Positions 1 to 9,321 of a stretch of 64,000 nucleotides of DNA are shown piece by piece. Every line of letters begins with the position of its first letter. The first letter of the stretch is position 1. The stretch comes from Oscillospiraceae bacterium (GTDB lineage: Bacteria; Bacillota; Clostridia; Oscillospirales; Ruminococcaceae). A model generated the notes under the pieces. The model was not told the DNA's origin, searched no databases, and worked only from the letters and a program-made list of their open reading frames with translations. The position numbers and the translations under genes are program-made. The stretch is taken from contig WRLY01000001.1 of assembly GCA_009776305.1 (NCBI GenBank), positions 558,001-622,000 of the forward strand, read 5' to 3'.

Positions 1-1
1 G

Positions 2-175
2 GTCGGTTTCATGGACAGTTCAGGCATAGGGCTTATTCTCGGTCGTAGACGAATAGCCGAAAGCTACGGCGGAAAGGTCGTTGTAAAAAACGTTTCGGGC
101 TACGTGGAAAAGCTTATAAAATTAGCGGGGCTCGGCGCTATGATTTCAAAGCAACAGGAGGTGTGTCGCAAATAA
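2..175 (+). CDS. spoIIAA: Anti-sigma-F factor antagonist SpoIIAA, 3' part only
   Basis: The gene enters from the left edge and only its last 57 codons are present. The visible part is the C-terminal half of a STAS domain. It begins VGFMDSSGIGLILGR, which contains the conserved Asp-Ser-Ser-Gly block whose serine is phosphorylated by SpoIIAB in Bacillus subtilis. In that system unphosphorylated SpoIIAA binds SpoIIAB and frees sigma-F in the forespore. The identity is supported by the next two genes, spoIIAB and sigF, in the usual order. Unlike the tight junction in B. subtilis, a hairpin and 35 bp separate it from spoIIAB. Confidence 0.93.
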   Translation, partial: VGFMDSSGIGLILGRRRIAESYGGKVVVKNVSGYVEKLIKLAGLGAMISKQQEVCRK

Positions 176-200
176 CATCATAAGCGGCGTTATTTGCGAC
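165..200 (+). promoter_or_regulatory. Perfect 12-bp inverted repeat between spoIIAA and spoIIAB
   Basis: GTCGCAAATAAC (165-176) and its exact reverse complement (189-200) flank a 12-nt loop. The left arm contains the spoIIAA stop codon. No T-tract follows, so it is not an obvious terminator. It ends 10 nt before the spoIIAB start, where no clear Shine-Dalgarno site is visible, so an effect on coupling, mRNA processing or expression ratio is possible. The function is inference. Confidence 0.6.
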
Positions 201-210
201 TGTATAAGTC

Positions 211-654
211 ATGATTATAAATAACTTTATGAGGCTTATAATTCCAAGCCGCTCACAAAATGAAGCCTTTGCGCGGGCGGCGGTTACGGCTTTCGCGGCA
301 GGGCTTGACCCTACCGTCGAGGAAATAAACGACATAAAGGCGGCGACCAGCGAAGCGGTGACAAACTCGATTGTACACGCCTACGCCGACCGAATAGGAA
401 ATATAGAAATTTTAGCCCGAATACTTGAGCCTGATATTTTCTACATACGAATAAAGGATAAGGGATGCGGCATCGCCGATATAAAACAGGCAATGACGCC
501 TCTGTTTACCACGTGTGCGGAAGGAGAGCGCGCGGGTTTGGGTTTCGCGGTTATGGAAAGCTTTATGGACAAGCTCCGCGTTACATCAAAGCCCGGAAAA
601 GGTACAAGCGTAACAATGACCAAGCGCATAAAATCACGATATGAACAGAATTGA
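211..654 (+). CDS. spoIIAB: Anti-sigma-F factor / serine kinase SpoIIAB
   Basis: This is a 147-residue GHKL-fold kinase, the family's usual length. It holds sigma-F inactive and phosphorylates SpoIIAA. The N-box is seen as EAVTNSIVHAY (about residues 48-58), the G1 box as DKGCGIAD and the G2 box as GERAGLGFAVMESFMD. The N-terminal SRSQNEAFARAAVTAF block matches the family and places the start at 211; ATG at 229 is an alternative. Its end overlaps sigF by 14 bp, which implies translational coupling of sigma-F to its inhibitor. Confidence 0.96.
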   Translation: MIINNFMRLIIPSRSQNEAFARAAVTAFAAGLDPTVEEINDIKAATSEAVTNSIVHAYADRIGNIEILARILEPDIFYIRIKDKGCGIADIKQAMTPLFTTCAEGERAGLGFAVMESFMDKLRVTSKPGKGTSVTMTKRIKSRYEQN

Positions 655-1291
655 TGATGAATTTGCCGAACGCAATATGGGTTTGGTACACTCTCTTGCC
701 AACCGTTTCAGGGGCAGGGGAATCGAGTATGAAGAACTTTTTTCGGCGGGCTGTGTGGGACTTGTGAAAGCGGGGAAGGGCTTTGACGAGAGCCGCGGCT
801 TGCAGTTTTCGACTTATGCCGTCCCTGTAATTTTAGGCGAAATAAAACGCCTTTTTCGCGATGGAGGCGCGGTTAAGGTAAGCCGAGGCTTAAAAGAGCT
901 GTCTTTGAAAGTCGCCAAAACCCGTGAAATCTTAGCGCAAAACGGTTCAGAGCCTCATCTTTCGGAAATTGCCGAGGCGCTCGGCATAACTATAGAACAG
1001 GTAAGCGAGGCGCTTTCGGTAAATCTGCCGCCCATTTCACTCACAGACAGCGATGAATCAGGGGGCGAATACGACCTGCCCGTAGAAGCTCCCCAGACAA
1101 GACTTACCGAAATAATCGCCCTCAAACAATCCTTGGGCAGGCTTTCCCCCGAGGACAGGAAGCTGATTATCCTGCGATACTGGGGCGGCAAAACCCAGGG
1201 CGAAACAGGCAGTCTTCTCGGAATGAGTCAGGTTCAGGTATCAAGAAGAGAACGGAAAATTTTGGAGGAGTTGAAGAAACAGTTGGTGTGA
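641..1291 (+). CDS. sigF: Forespore-specific RNA polymerase sigma factor SigF
   Basis: This is a 216-residue sigma-70 family factor. Region 2 is visible around residues 20-75 (YEELFSAGCVGLVKA and FSTYAVPVILGEIKR), followed by region 3 and a region 4 helix-turn-helix near residues 180-212 (TQGETGSLLGMSQVQVSRRE). Position after spoIIAA and spoIIAB identifies it as sigma-F, the first compartment-specific sigma factor of sporulation. The ATG lies inside the end of spoIIAB with no good ribosome site of its own, so translation probably depends on ribosomes finishing spoIIAB. It converges on addA with a 16-bp gap and no clear terminator. Confidence 0.95.
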   Translation: MNRIDDEFAERNMGLVHSLANRFRGRGIEYEELFSAGCVGLVKAGKGFDESRGLQFSTYAVPVILGEIKRLFRDGGAVKVSRGLKELSLKVAKTREILAQNGSEPHLSEIAEALGITIEQVSEALSVNLPPISLTDSDESGGEYDLPVEAPQTRLTEIIALKQSLGRLSPEDRKLIILRYWGGKTQGETGSLLGMSQVQVSRRERKILEELKKQLV

Positions 1292-1307
1292 ATGTCAGAA
1301 TATATGT

Positions 1308-4300
1308 TCAATTATCAATGATTTTGATTTCCCCGACTTCAAAGGAATAAATCCACTTTTCCGTCACCTTGCCCCCCGTCATTTCCTCAATTGCACGCGC
1401 ATAAATTTCAAGTTGTCCGCTGTATTGTTCAATGAGCTTTTCGCAGGTTATGTTTCTGTTGGTTTTATAGTCCACAAGAATTATTCCGCCGTCCTCATAA
1501 AAGAACATGTCGGCTATACCCTGAACAAACGGCTTGTCATCGAAAATATCATCATACTCTTTCGGGTATCCGAGTTCCGAAAGGCTTATTTCAGTACAAA
1601 GCATAAATTCTTTGTGTATTTTAGGACTTTTTACAGCCCGTTTCCCAAGGGGGGAATTGAAAAAGCCCATAATTTTTCTTGGCTCAATCGCCGCGAATTC
1701 TTCTTCGGTAAAGCGGCTTTTTTGCTTCTCAATCTGTTTTTCATAATCGGGTTCTTTAAAATCAATAATCTCCATCATCTTATGATAGGCGTCGCCTCGC
1801 TTTTTACCGGTTAATTTTTTGTTGCCCATAAACGACGGACTCCTCGGGAATACCGTCGGCTCGTCCGCCATATCGTCGGTTCCGCCGCTTAATAAAATTT
1901 CGCCGTCTTCTTTATAACCCTCCGAAACGGCGGAGTTATGCCGCACGCCTATTTGCGTTGCCGTGACCCGACGCGGAATTTCAGTCAACGGCTGACGCGA
2001 ATAGGTTCTTTTTACGGATTTTATAATTTCCCGCGTTTGTTCCTCGCGGGAGATTTTTATTTCTTCTTCCGTGTCTTGTGCGCTTTTCCCATTTTTTACA
2101 ATCGGCTCAATTTCCGAGGCTTTTATGATGAACTTTTCAACATCTGTTTTAATCAGCCAATTAAGATAGGATTTTTCAGTTACCTTTTGGTTTTCGCTAA
2201 AATTTTCGCAGGCGGCGGTAAGAATCAACTTATCCCTTGCCCGCGTACACGCTACGTAAAGCTTACGCATTTCCTCGGCTCTTGCGGAGGTTTCGTTTTC
2301 CAGCTTTGCCTTGGCGTGGGTTAGGGTGTCGCATCGGGTATTGGTTTCAGGGATAATATAGCGCATGGCAACGCCTATTTCTTCGCTGAAAATTATATCC
2401 GAATAATTCTCCCGTAGATTGAACTTAGCATTATTACGCGCAACAAAGCAAACAGGAAATTCGAGACCTTTTGACGCGTGGATTGTCATAATTTTCACCT
2501 TTTCGGTGTCGGCTTCGCCGGGGAAACGCGCCTCCTCGAGCTTTGCGCCGCTTTTACCGCCAAGGACATTTATAAGCCCCGAAAGCGTGTCCCTTGTAAG
2601 GCTTTTCAGATTTTCCGAATAATGCAGTAATAACCTTACATTAATCAGCGTCTTCTCAGGATTCGCGCTTGCCGCGATTAACGGATTGAACGCCCCTTCG
2701 TCACAGAGCAACCGAATTAATCTGCAAGCGCCGTAATTTTTCACATAGGAAGAACGGCGGCGGTAATCCTCATAAAATCTTCTTGCTTTTTTATAGGCGG
2801 GGGAGGGTTTTTCAGAGCTTTGGTATTCTTCAATGTTGTCAAAAAGAGCTTTGTTTCTGCCATCTCTCCTTATTTCGGCAATATCTCGCGCCGTAAAACC
2901 GTAAAGCGGCGACATCAGCGTTTTTAAAAGTTCCAGACACTCAAAAGGGCGTTCTATTATTGTAAGCAACGACAAAATTGTTTTGACTTCCCTTACCTCG
3001 GCGTAATCGCCGCTTTTTTGCTTGTCGCAGGGAAGACCGCGGATTTCAAAAGCGTTTGAAAATTCCTCCTCCACGGTCGAAAGCCCGCTTATTAAAACCG
3101 CGAAATCCCCGTAGTTGCAATCCCGCTTTTTGCCGTCCTTATCAGCAACCTGAAATTTCTCCGATACCATTTTGTTAATGCGCTCGGCTATATAATCGGC
3201 TTCAGCACTTTTGCCGGAAATCTCTTGTTCAGTTTCTATAATTACAAGCTCCGCTTCACACTCCTTGCCACCCGCGTTTTGCGCCCCGAAAACGAGTTTT
3301 GCGTCTTCATTGTAATCTACGCCCCCAATTTCTTTTGTCATATTTTTTTCAAAAATATTGTTTACGGCATTGACTACCTGCGGCGACGAACGGAAATTCT
3401 TATTAAGCGTAAGGGTTTTAAAATTCGCTTTGTCTTCCGTAACACCTACAAAAACTCTCGGGTCTGCGTTTCTGAAACGATAAATAGACTGCTTAACATC
3501 GCCCACGAAGAAAAGGTTTTTGAATTGCCTGCTTATTTTCTTGAAGATTTCATACTGAACGGCATTGCTGTCCTGAAATTCGTCAACGATGATTTCATAA
3601 AAAGCCGCTCTAATTTTTTCGGCTATTGTTTCATTTTGCATTAATTCCAGACAATAATGCTCCGCATCTGAAAAATCTATGCGGTTAGCTTCTGTTTTAA
3701 GCCTTTTAAATTCGGTTTCATAAAGTCTGAAAAGCTTTGTAAAAGCGTCAACCTGCCCCGCCTGTTTCCGAACCACAAAATCAAAGTCAATAAGCAGTCC
3801 TGCGGTTACAATAATTTCCTTAAAAACAGGTATATAGCTATCCCTGAGCTCCTTTATGACGCTCTTAGCTTCTTTATGCTTTTCGGCGGGATTACCATAG
3901 CTTGAATTGCCGTATTTAAGCAGACCTTTTTTACCTTTTGATAAATCCGCATATTCTAATTTCGCCCAGCTTTCGGCGAAATTCCTGTCAGTTTCAAGTC
4001 TTTGGTTCATGGAATCGCTGTAGGAATAATTAAAACATTCTTCTATGTCAGGCAGGCAGGCGCGGGCTTTTTCCCTTATTTCGTTTTCAGAAGTTTCGGC
4101 AATCAGTTTTTTCAAGCTCTCGGGATGTTTATACAGTGATTTTTTTTCACCGAGCCAACTTTCGGGGAAAGGCTGTTTTACATATTCCTCATAAAGCTCC
4201 AAAATCGCATTCCCGAGTTTTGAGTCCCCCGCTTCCCCAGTCATGGAGCGCAAAGCCGCTTTTTCTTCGGGCGTAAAGCTAACACCGTCATAAATCGCTT

Positions 4301-4754
4301 CAAGGGCAAAATTAAGCGCACTGTCGGAAAAGCTCTCGCTCTCCTTGCCCTCGCAGATTTTGAAGTCGGGTTTTAACCCCGCGTCTTCCGCGAAATCCCG
4401 TAAAAGAGCAAGGCAAAACGAACTTATTGTGCAAATCCGCGCATTTTCAAGGCTTATTAACTGCCGATTCAGCCATTCGGCGGAAACCGAATTCGATTCG
4501 GCGCAAAGCCTTAGCTTGTTGAGCGTTTCCTCAAGCCTTGATTTCAGTTCCCCTGCGGCGGCGTCGGTAAAGGTCACGGCGGCAATTTTGTCTGCGGGGA
4601 TTTTAGGCTCTTCTTTTATAATCATGCGAGTAATACGCTCAACCAAAACGGCGGTTTTTCCGCTTCCCGCCGCCGCCGAAACAATAGCTGAACCGCTTTC
4701 GGCGGTAGAATAGGTTATGGCTTTTTCCTGTTCTGCGCTCCATTTTATGCTCAT
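1308..4754 (-). CDS. addA: ATP-dependent helicase/nuclease subunit A (AddA)
   Basis: AddA is the UvrD-like helicase and 3'-strand nuclease of AddAB, which processes double-strand breaks for RecA loading. From the start at 4754 it has about 1148 residues, within the usual 1100-1250 range. Walker A is AAAGSGKTAVL (about residues 27-37), Walker B is VDEFQDSN (about 386) and later helicase motifs include LNKNFRSS, TIHASKGLEFP and VACTRARDKLI. The C-terminal nuclease has VDYKTN near residue 1094. It lies 85 bp downstream of addB on the same strand and is probably co-transcribed with it. ATG at 4766 is an alternative start; the AAAGGG site does not decide between them well. Confidence 0.95.
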   Translation of the reverse strand: MSIKWSAEQEKAITYSTAESGSAIVSAAAGSGKTAVLVERITRMIIKEEPKIPADKIAAVTFTDAAAGELKSRLEETLNKLRLCAESNSVSAEWLNRQLISLENARICTISSFCLALLRDFAEDAGLKPDFKICEGKESESFSDSALNFALEAIYDGVSFTPEEKAALRSMTGEAGDSKLGNAILELYEEYVKQPFPESWLGEKKSLYKHPESLKKLIAETSENEIREKARACLPDIEECFNYSYSDSMNQRLETDRNFAESWAKLEYADLSKGKKGLLKYGNSSYGNPAEKHKEAKSVIKELRDSYIPVFKEIIVTAGLLIDFDFVVRKQAGQVDAFTKLFRLYETEFKRLKTEANRIDFSDAEHYCLELMQNETIAEKIRAAFYEIIVDEFQDSNAVQYEIFKKISRQFKNLFFVGDVKQSIYRFRNADPRVFVGVTEDKANFKTLTLNKNFRSSPQVVNAVNNIFEKNMTKEIGGVDYNEDAKLVFGAQNAGGKECEAELVIIETEQEISGKSAEADYIAERINKMVSEKFQVADKDGKKRDCNYGDFAVLISGLSTVEEEFSNAFEIRGLPCDKQKSGDYAEVREVKTILSLLTIIERPFECLELLKTLMSPLYGFTARDIAEIRRDGRNKALFDNIEEYQSSEKPSPAYKKARRFYEDYRRRSSYVKNYGACRLIRLLCDEGAFNPLIAASANPEKTLINVRLLLHYSENLKSLTRDTLSGLINVLGGKSGAKLEEARFPGEADTEKVKIMTIHASKGLEFPVCFVARNNAKFNLRENYSDIIFSEEIGVAMRYIIPETNTRCDTLTHAKAKLENETSARAEEMRKLYVACTRARDKLILTAACENFSENQKVTEKSYLNWLIKTDVEKFIIKASEIEPIVKNGKSAQDTEEEIKISREEQTREIIKSVKRTYSRQPLTEIPRRVTATQIGVRHNSAVSEGYKEDGEILLSGGTDDMADEPTVFPRSPSFMGNKKLTGKKRGDAYHKMMEIIDFKEPDYEKQIEKQKSRFTEEEFAAIEPRKIMGFFNSPLGKRAVKSPKIHKEFMLCTEISLSELGYPKEYDDIFDDKPFVQGIADMFFYEDGGIILVDYKTNRNITCEKLIEQYSGQLEIYARAIEEMTGGKVTEKWIYSFEVGEIKIIDN

Positions 4755-4839
4755 ATTTATGACCATGCCCTTTCTGTACGCAACACTGCCATGTAAGCCC
4801 GTATGGTCTCGTTTTTTCTTTGCTTCTTATTATTTTCTT

Positions 4840-7800
4840 TCAAACTTTTATTTCCTCGCCTTTTCCCGCGTTCCCGCAAATATCCCTGTAATCGCAATAA
4901 GGGCAGGGTGACAACCCGCTGTAAGTCGGCACGGCGCTGACGTCGCCGCCGTACAATGCGGCAAGCCTTGATTTAAGCTGTTCGGCGGCTTTTTCGGCAA
5001 GCAGGCTGAATTCGTCTTCTTCTAAATTCACAAGCTTTATAAAGTCCTTATTAGCTGAAGATTTTTGCCGAAGCTCATTATTGATTGCCTCAATGTCAGA
5101 ATAATCATGGCGGGTTTCTCCGTCTTTACCGATAAACTGAATCCCCGTTGTGCTTTGGGTTTCCATTCTGTTTTTGTATAAATCGCATTTATTTAAATCC
5201 CCCGGCACGCTTTCAAGAACGCCGTAAGGCTTTGCTTTTTGGCTCAGTTTGCCTCCGTTTACAAGCCGATAGAACGCCCCCGACGGCTTATAATTTTCAT
5301 CAAGACTTGCTATGGCGAATAAATAAATCAGAGCCTGCAAATTAAGACCGTATTCGATTTCGGGATAGCTGAATTTCTTACTGCCGGTTTTGTAGTCAAT
5401 AACCCGAACATAGCGGGAATCTCCGTCTTCAAGAATGTCAAGCCTGTCGGTTTTACCTTTTATAAGAATATCGCCCAGCATAAACTCAAAACTCTTTTCA
5501 AACTCCAAGGGGCGAAAATCCGACAGCTTCATATCCTCCCGCATTTGCCGCAAAACCTCCGCAATTCCCCCCGCATGCATTAAGAGAATTTCCTTTTTCC
5601 TGTTTGAGCGGGCATAACCGCCGAAGAATTCTTTTTGCTCAAATTCGGCTATATATCTTTCGGTTGTTTGGGTGAACTTCTCCGGTTCTAACTTAATAAA
5701 TTCATTGTCGCTTAACACCCGCTCCAGCACATAATGCACCATACTGCCCCTTGTGAGTGCGTCGGGACTTATATCGTTTTTGATTCTGCCCGCGCTTATC
5801 ATAAGTCCCTCGGAGCAGAAATATTTAAACAAACAGGTATTCAGCTTTTCTATACCGCTCGGCGACAGACTCCTCCGTTTCAAAAGCGTTAATGCGTCAT
5901 CGGAATTGATTTTATGCCGAAAATCCTTTTTATTACCATAAGCGAAAAGCCGAGTAAACTCAAACGGCGCGATTTCATAAAGCGCGTCTTTATACGCTCG
6001 CTCGCTTGGGTTTTCGGCACACCTGAATTTCAGCGCGTTTTCATGGCTTGCCCAAAACGCAGGCGAGCCGCCGCCGGCAAAATTTACCGCTTTTATATTA
6101 AGGTCGAGTACAATCCTTGAAACTTTCTTTTCTTTCCACGCCGCATCTCTCAGAGGCGCGGTAATGTAAAGTTTTTCAGTCGGCAGGCTCATGGCGCGGT
6201 TGATTAAAAACTTGTCCCGATAGTATCTGTCAACACGGTTTTCCTCAATGAATATTCCCGCCTCGCAAAGCTCCTCGGTTTCGTTCTCGGTGAATTCCAC
6301 CCCCGCAAAAGAGCCTTTGGGGAATTCACCGCGGTTCGCGCCCATAAGGAAAGCTACTTTTATTCCGCCCGTTCTGGTTCGGCGTAAATCGCCGACTGTC
6401 ACGGCGTCAAGCACCTGCGGTGGTTTGGCAATCAGCGTTTTCCCGAAAATCGAGGTCAAAATGGCGGTATAATCCCGGAGTGAAATTGCCTGCGATTTTA
6501 AAGCGCAGTGCATTGACTCGAGTATTGAAATAACCGTCTCCCAAAGGTTGCGGTATTCGTCATTCAGCGCGCTACTGACCTTTTGCCCGCGATAAACTAT
6601 ATCCGCTACGGTTCTGCCGAGCTCCATATCATTTATTAAGAAATCCGCCAGTTCCTCGGTTATTTTATCGCCTGTAGTGTTTTGCATACGTTCACCCAAG
6701 GCTGATATTTTCCCGGTTATTTCGGCTCTTATAAGTTCAACGGCGGTATCCGTATCTCTTTTGCGAAAATTCGGAAATGGCGTGTGCCAATCTTTCTCAT
6801 CTAACTGCCATTCGCGAGCGGCAAACGTCAGCGCCTTTATATGCCCGCGCCCGAGGCGGTAAGATTTCTTTTGGGGTCGGGCGCAGTCATAGATTCTTTT
6901 CCCCGTTATTTTACGGAGTACGGCTCTTTTATAATTTCCTGAAAAAGCCGCCGCCGATACTCTTATAAACCCGCTTTGAATCAGGCTCAAAATCGCTCCC
7001 GATTGGGGTTTGTTTTGTGCCGCCTCCAAAACGGTTATTATAAATTTTACCATAGGCTTTTCAATTACGGCTTCGGGAATATCAGAAAATTCTTTTATCC
7101 CGTAAGCCGAAAACGCCCCGCCGAGCGTCTCCGGCGATGCGGCGTTAAGCACCGCTATTTGGCTTTGAAAATAGTTTTTGGTTGTAATTAATTCCCGTAT
7201 TTTCGCCCCCACGAAATTGCTTTCGGAGTAAATATCGGGGAGAAAATAAATTTCGGTTTCTTTTGGACTACGTTCGGGAAACATTGGGCTTACAGAAAGG
7301 TTTTGGGTTACAACCTCAATCTTCCTCTTTTCGGCGGCGTTTTTAAGTTTCTGAATTAATTTTGCCGTGGTTTTGTAGTGCGGCAAATAAGTGTCCGCCT
7401 TATCCGCCGTCAGCGTGATTGAAACCGATTCGGCTTGTTCAAGCATGGCTTCAATCAACAAAAACTGCCCGCCTGTGAACCCGTCAAAGCCGTCGATATA
7501 AATATTCCTGCCCGTGAAGCATTTTGCCCCGAGGGCAAGCTCTGCCGCTATTCTTATTTCGTCCGGGCGGTCTGAAAAATTCTCCGATACAGAATGTACA
7601 TACCTTTCATAAATAGCCGCAAGGTCGGAAATTTTAGCTTTGAGGCGGGGATTTTTTATACCTGCCGCCGCTTCTGACAGCTCGCGCGGCGATATTCCCT
7701 CCCGCTGAAAAGTACCCGTCGCACTCAGCATACGGGCGGCAAAGTCGGGTTTTTGCGACGCCGCGCCGTAAAATTTTAGTTGCTCCCGTAATTCCAAAGC

Positions 7801-8112
7801 CGCCTTGAACATGATTATTTCTCTTACGGCATCCTCCGCGTAGGGGGCTTTGTCCTTTTTGCTGTCCGAAACTATTTTGGCGCTTAATTTTGTGAATGAC
7901 AGTATCTCGGTATTGCAAAAGCAAACCGCACCCAGCTTTTTATAAATCATTCTTTCGGTTTCAAAATGACTTTGCTCGGGAACTATCAGAATTGGCAAAA
8001 TAGGCGCAGGGAAATCGGGGATGCCGCCGCGAATAGCGGCATCCCCTCTTATTTTTTCGGTTATGTAGGTGGTTTTTCCCATTCCGGGAGGTGAGATAAT
8101 AACCTTTAGCAT
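4840..8112 (-). CDS. addB: ATP-dependent nuclease subunit B (AddB)
   Basis: This is the second subunit of AddAB, about 1090 residues. The start at 8112 is chosen because GGAGGCGACCTT directly precedes ATG and the protein then opens with LKVIISPPGMGKTTYI, a Walker A motif at the expected N-terminus. The C-terminal nuclease has VIDYKTG near residue 905. Cysteines for the family's iron-sulfur cluster are visible as NTCLFKYFC (about 755-763) and CPYCDYRDIC near the C-terminus. It is followed by addA and preceded, 17 bp upstream, by a small sigma-like gene with which it appears to share a promoter. Confidence 0.95.
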   Translation of the reverse strand: MLKVIISPPGMGKTTYITEKIRGDAAIRGGIPDFPAPILPILIVPEQSHFETERMIYKKLGAVCFCNTEILSFTKLSAKIVSDSKKDKAPYAEDAVREIIMFKAALELREQLKFYGAASQKPDFAARMLSATGTFQREGISPRELSEAAAGIKNPRLKAKISDLAAIYERYVHSVSENFSDRPDEIRIAAELALGAKCFTGRNIYIDGFDGFTGGQFLLIEAMLEQAESVSITLTADKADTYLPHYKTTAKLIQKLKNAAEKRKIEVVTQNLSVSPMFPERSPKETEIYFLPDIYSESNFVGAKIRELITTKNYFQSQIAVLNAASPETLGGAFSAYGIKEFSDIPEAVIEKPMVKFIITVLEAAQNKPQSGAILSLIQSGFIRVSAAAFSGNYKRAVLRKITGKRIYDCARPQKKSYRLGRGHIKALTFAAREWQLDEKDWHTPFPNFRKRDTDTAVELIRAEITGKISALGERMQNTTGDKITEELADFLINDMELGRTVADIVYRGQKVSSALNDEYRNLWETVISILESMHCALKSQAISLRDYTAILTSIFGKTLIAKPPQVLDAVTVGDLRRTRTGGIKVAFLMGANRGEFPKGSFAGVEFTENETEELCEAGIFIEENRVDRYYRDKFLINRAMSLPTEKLYITAPLRDAAWKEKKVSRIVLDLNIKAVNFAGGGSPAFWASHENALKFRCAENPSERAYKDALYEIAPFEFTRLFAYGNKKDFRHKINSDDALTLLKRRSLSPSGIEKLNTCLFKYFCSEGLMISAGRIKNDISPDALTRGSMVHYVLERVLSDNEFIKLEPEKFTQTTERYIAEFEQKEFFGGYARSNRKKEILLMHAGGIAEVLRQMREDMKLSDFRPLEFEKSFEFMLGDILIKGKTDRLDILEDGDSRYVRVIDYKTGSKKFSYPEIEYGLNLQALIYLFAIASLDENYKPSGAFYRLVNGGKLSQKAKPYGVLESVPGDLNKCDLYKNRMETQSTTGIQFIGKDGETRHDYSDIEAINNELRQKSSANKDFIKLVNLEEDEFSLLAEKAAEQLKSRLAALYGGDVSAVPTYSGLSPCPYCDYRDICGNAGKGEEIKV

Positions 8113-8129
8113 AAGGTCGCCTCCGAAAA

Positions 8130-8561
8130 TTATCCCGCTTCTTTTATTTTTTCCAAATAAAAAGGCTCTAACTTTTTCAAAGCTTTGTTGTGCAGATAAT
8201 GCACCGTGCGAAGACTTACAAAACATTCCTCCGCTACAGTTTCCCACGTCTGCCCCGACAAATAATGCCGTTCGAGAATTGCCCGTTCCTCATGATTGTC
8301 GAGTAGCGTGATTAAATCGCGGATTTCATCTTGCAAATCCACATATCTGTCGATGTCTTGGTTAATTCGCTCCTCGGCGTCGGTGATTTTCATAATTATC
8401 CGCTCCACGCCGCTTGATTTTCCGTAATGGTTGTCAGAGCTTGCTTTTAAAAAGCTTCGGGATTTTAAACCGAATTTTTTCCATTCCTCCAACCTCAGAA
8501 TGGCGCTGTCGATTGCCTTGTTCAATTTGACAGCTTGCGAAAGATATTCCTTGAATGTCAT
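8130..8561 (-). CDS. Small phage-type sigma-factor-like regulator (DUF1492-like)
   Basis: This 143-residue protein has a charged helical N-terminal half and a C-terminal helix-turn-helix resembling sigma region 4 (EERAILERHYLSGQTWETVA, then FVSLRTVHYLHNKAL). Proteins of this build are usually found in phage late-gene control regions and on mobile elements. Here no phage genes surround it. It is the first gene of a likely operon with addB and addA, ending 17 bp before the addB ATG, and its promoter (8625-8653) seems to be the only one for the group. Whether it regulates addBA is inference. AAAGGC upstream of the ATG is a reasonable ribosome site. Confidence 0.7.
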   Translation of the reverse strand: MTFKEYLSQAVKLNKAIDSAILRLEEWKKFGLKSRSFLKASSDNHYGKSSGVERIIMKITDAEERINQDIDRYVDLQDEIRDLITLLDNHEERAILERHYLSGQTWETVAEECFVSLRTVHYLHNKALKKLEPFYLEKIKEAG

Positions 8562-8624
8562 TTTTTTGTTTCTGCCTTTCTTTTTGTTTAATTATTTTCC
8601 CCCTGTATTTTTCGGGTTTATATA

Positions 8625-8653
8625 ATTATACGATAAGAAAAGACATAATTCAA
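8625..8653 (-). promoter_or_regulatory. Sigma-A promoter for the sigma-like gene-addB-addA operon
   Basis: On the minus strand TTGAAT (8653-8648), 17 nt and TATAAT (8630-8625) form a good vegetative promoter. Transcription would begin near 8618, leaving a leader of about 57 nt. Confidence 0.7.
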
Positions 8654-8723
8654 TCAATAAAAGTGCAATTTAGTGTTATGTTTTAATTAGTTAGGCTTTA
8701 GTTACAGTCATTCAATTTTATTC

Positions 8724-8741
8724 CGCAGTCTGCGGACTGCG
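8724..8741 (-). terminator. Hairpin after the chromate transporter pair
   Basis: CGCAGTC, a 4-nt loop and GACTGCG form a perfect 7-bp stem just beyond the end of the minus-strand gene. On that strand it is followed by GAATAAAATTG, a weak T-run. A second 7-bp stem (8744-8759) overlaps the gene's last codons. Confidence 0.5.
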
Positions 8742-8748
8742 CACGCTG

Positions 8749-9321
8749 TTACAACAGCGCAATGCCCAAAACCGCGCCGACTGCTATAAATAACACAGGG
8801 TGAGGTCTTAGCTTTCTAAGCTTTGGCAATTTATGAAGTTGCTCGCCCAAAAAGCACAGCGTGGTTAAAATAGCATATAAAATAAGCGGAATCGGTAATA
8901 TCCTGCGGGTTTCCGTATTAAACACAGTGAGGGTTATAATAGACAACGCCGCCGCCAAAATCAGCCCTGCAGCGGCAGGGCGAAGTACTTTAAACGTCCC
9001 CGAAACGATTCGGCTTTCACCAAAACGTTTTAAAAACCGTGAAATGATTAAAATAATAATCATCGAGGGTGAAACAAGCGCCGTCACGGCAACGATTGAA
9101 CCCCAAACTCCCGCCGCGTTAAAGCCCGCGTAAGCCGCCATATTTACACCTAAAGGTCCGGGGGTTGACTCCGAAACGGCGACCATGTCAATAAGCTCGC
9201 TTTGGGTGAACCAATCGTATTTATCGGCGATTTCATGCAGGAAAGGCAGGGTAGCCAAGCCTCCGCCAATGGCGAAAAGTCCTGTTTTGAAGAATTCAAT
9301 AAAGAGGTTTATATAAATCAT
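8749..9321 (-). CDS. Chromate transporter-type membrane protein, second half
   Basis: This is a 190-residue protein of the CHR family short-chain form, in which two separate half-size proteins are made. The N-terminal FFKTGLFAIGGGLATLPFLHE block and the later STPGPLGVNMAAYAGF block are family signatures. Several hydrophobic segments follow. It overlaps the upstream paralogue by 4 bp (ATGA), so the two are translationally coupled and probably form one transporter. The family exports chromate or imports sulfate-like anions; the substrate here cannot be read from sequence. Confidence 0.88.
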   Translation of the reverse strand: MIYINLFIEFFKTGLFAIGGGLATLPFLHEIADKYDWFTQSELIDMVAVSESTPGPLGVNMAAYAGFNAAGVWGSIVAVTALVSPSMIIILIISRFLKRFGESRIVSGTFKVLRPAAAGLILAAALSIITLTVFNTETRRILPIPLILYAILTTLCFLGEQLHKLPKLRKLRPHPVLFIAVGAVLGIALL

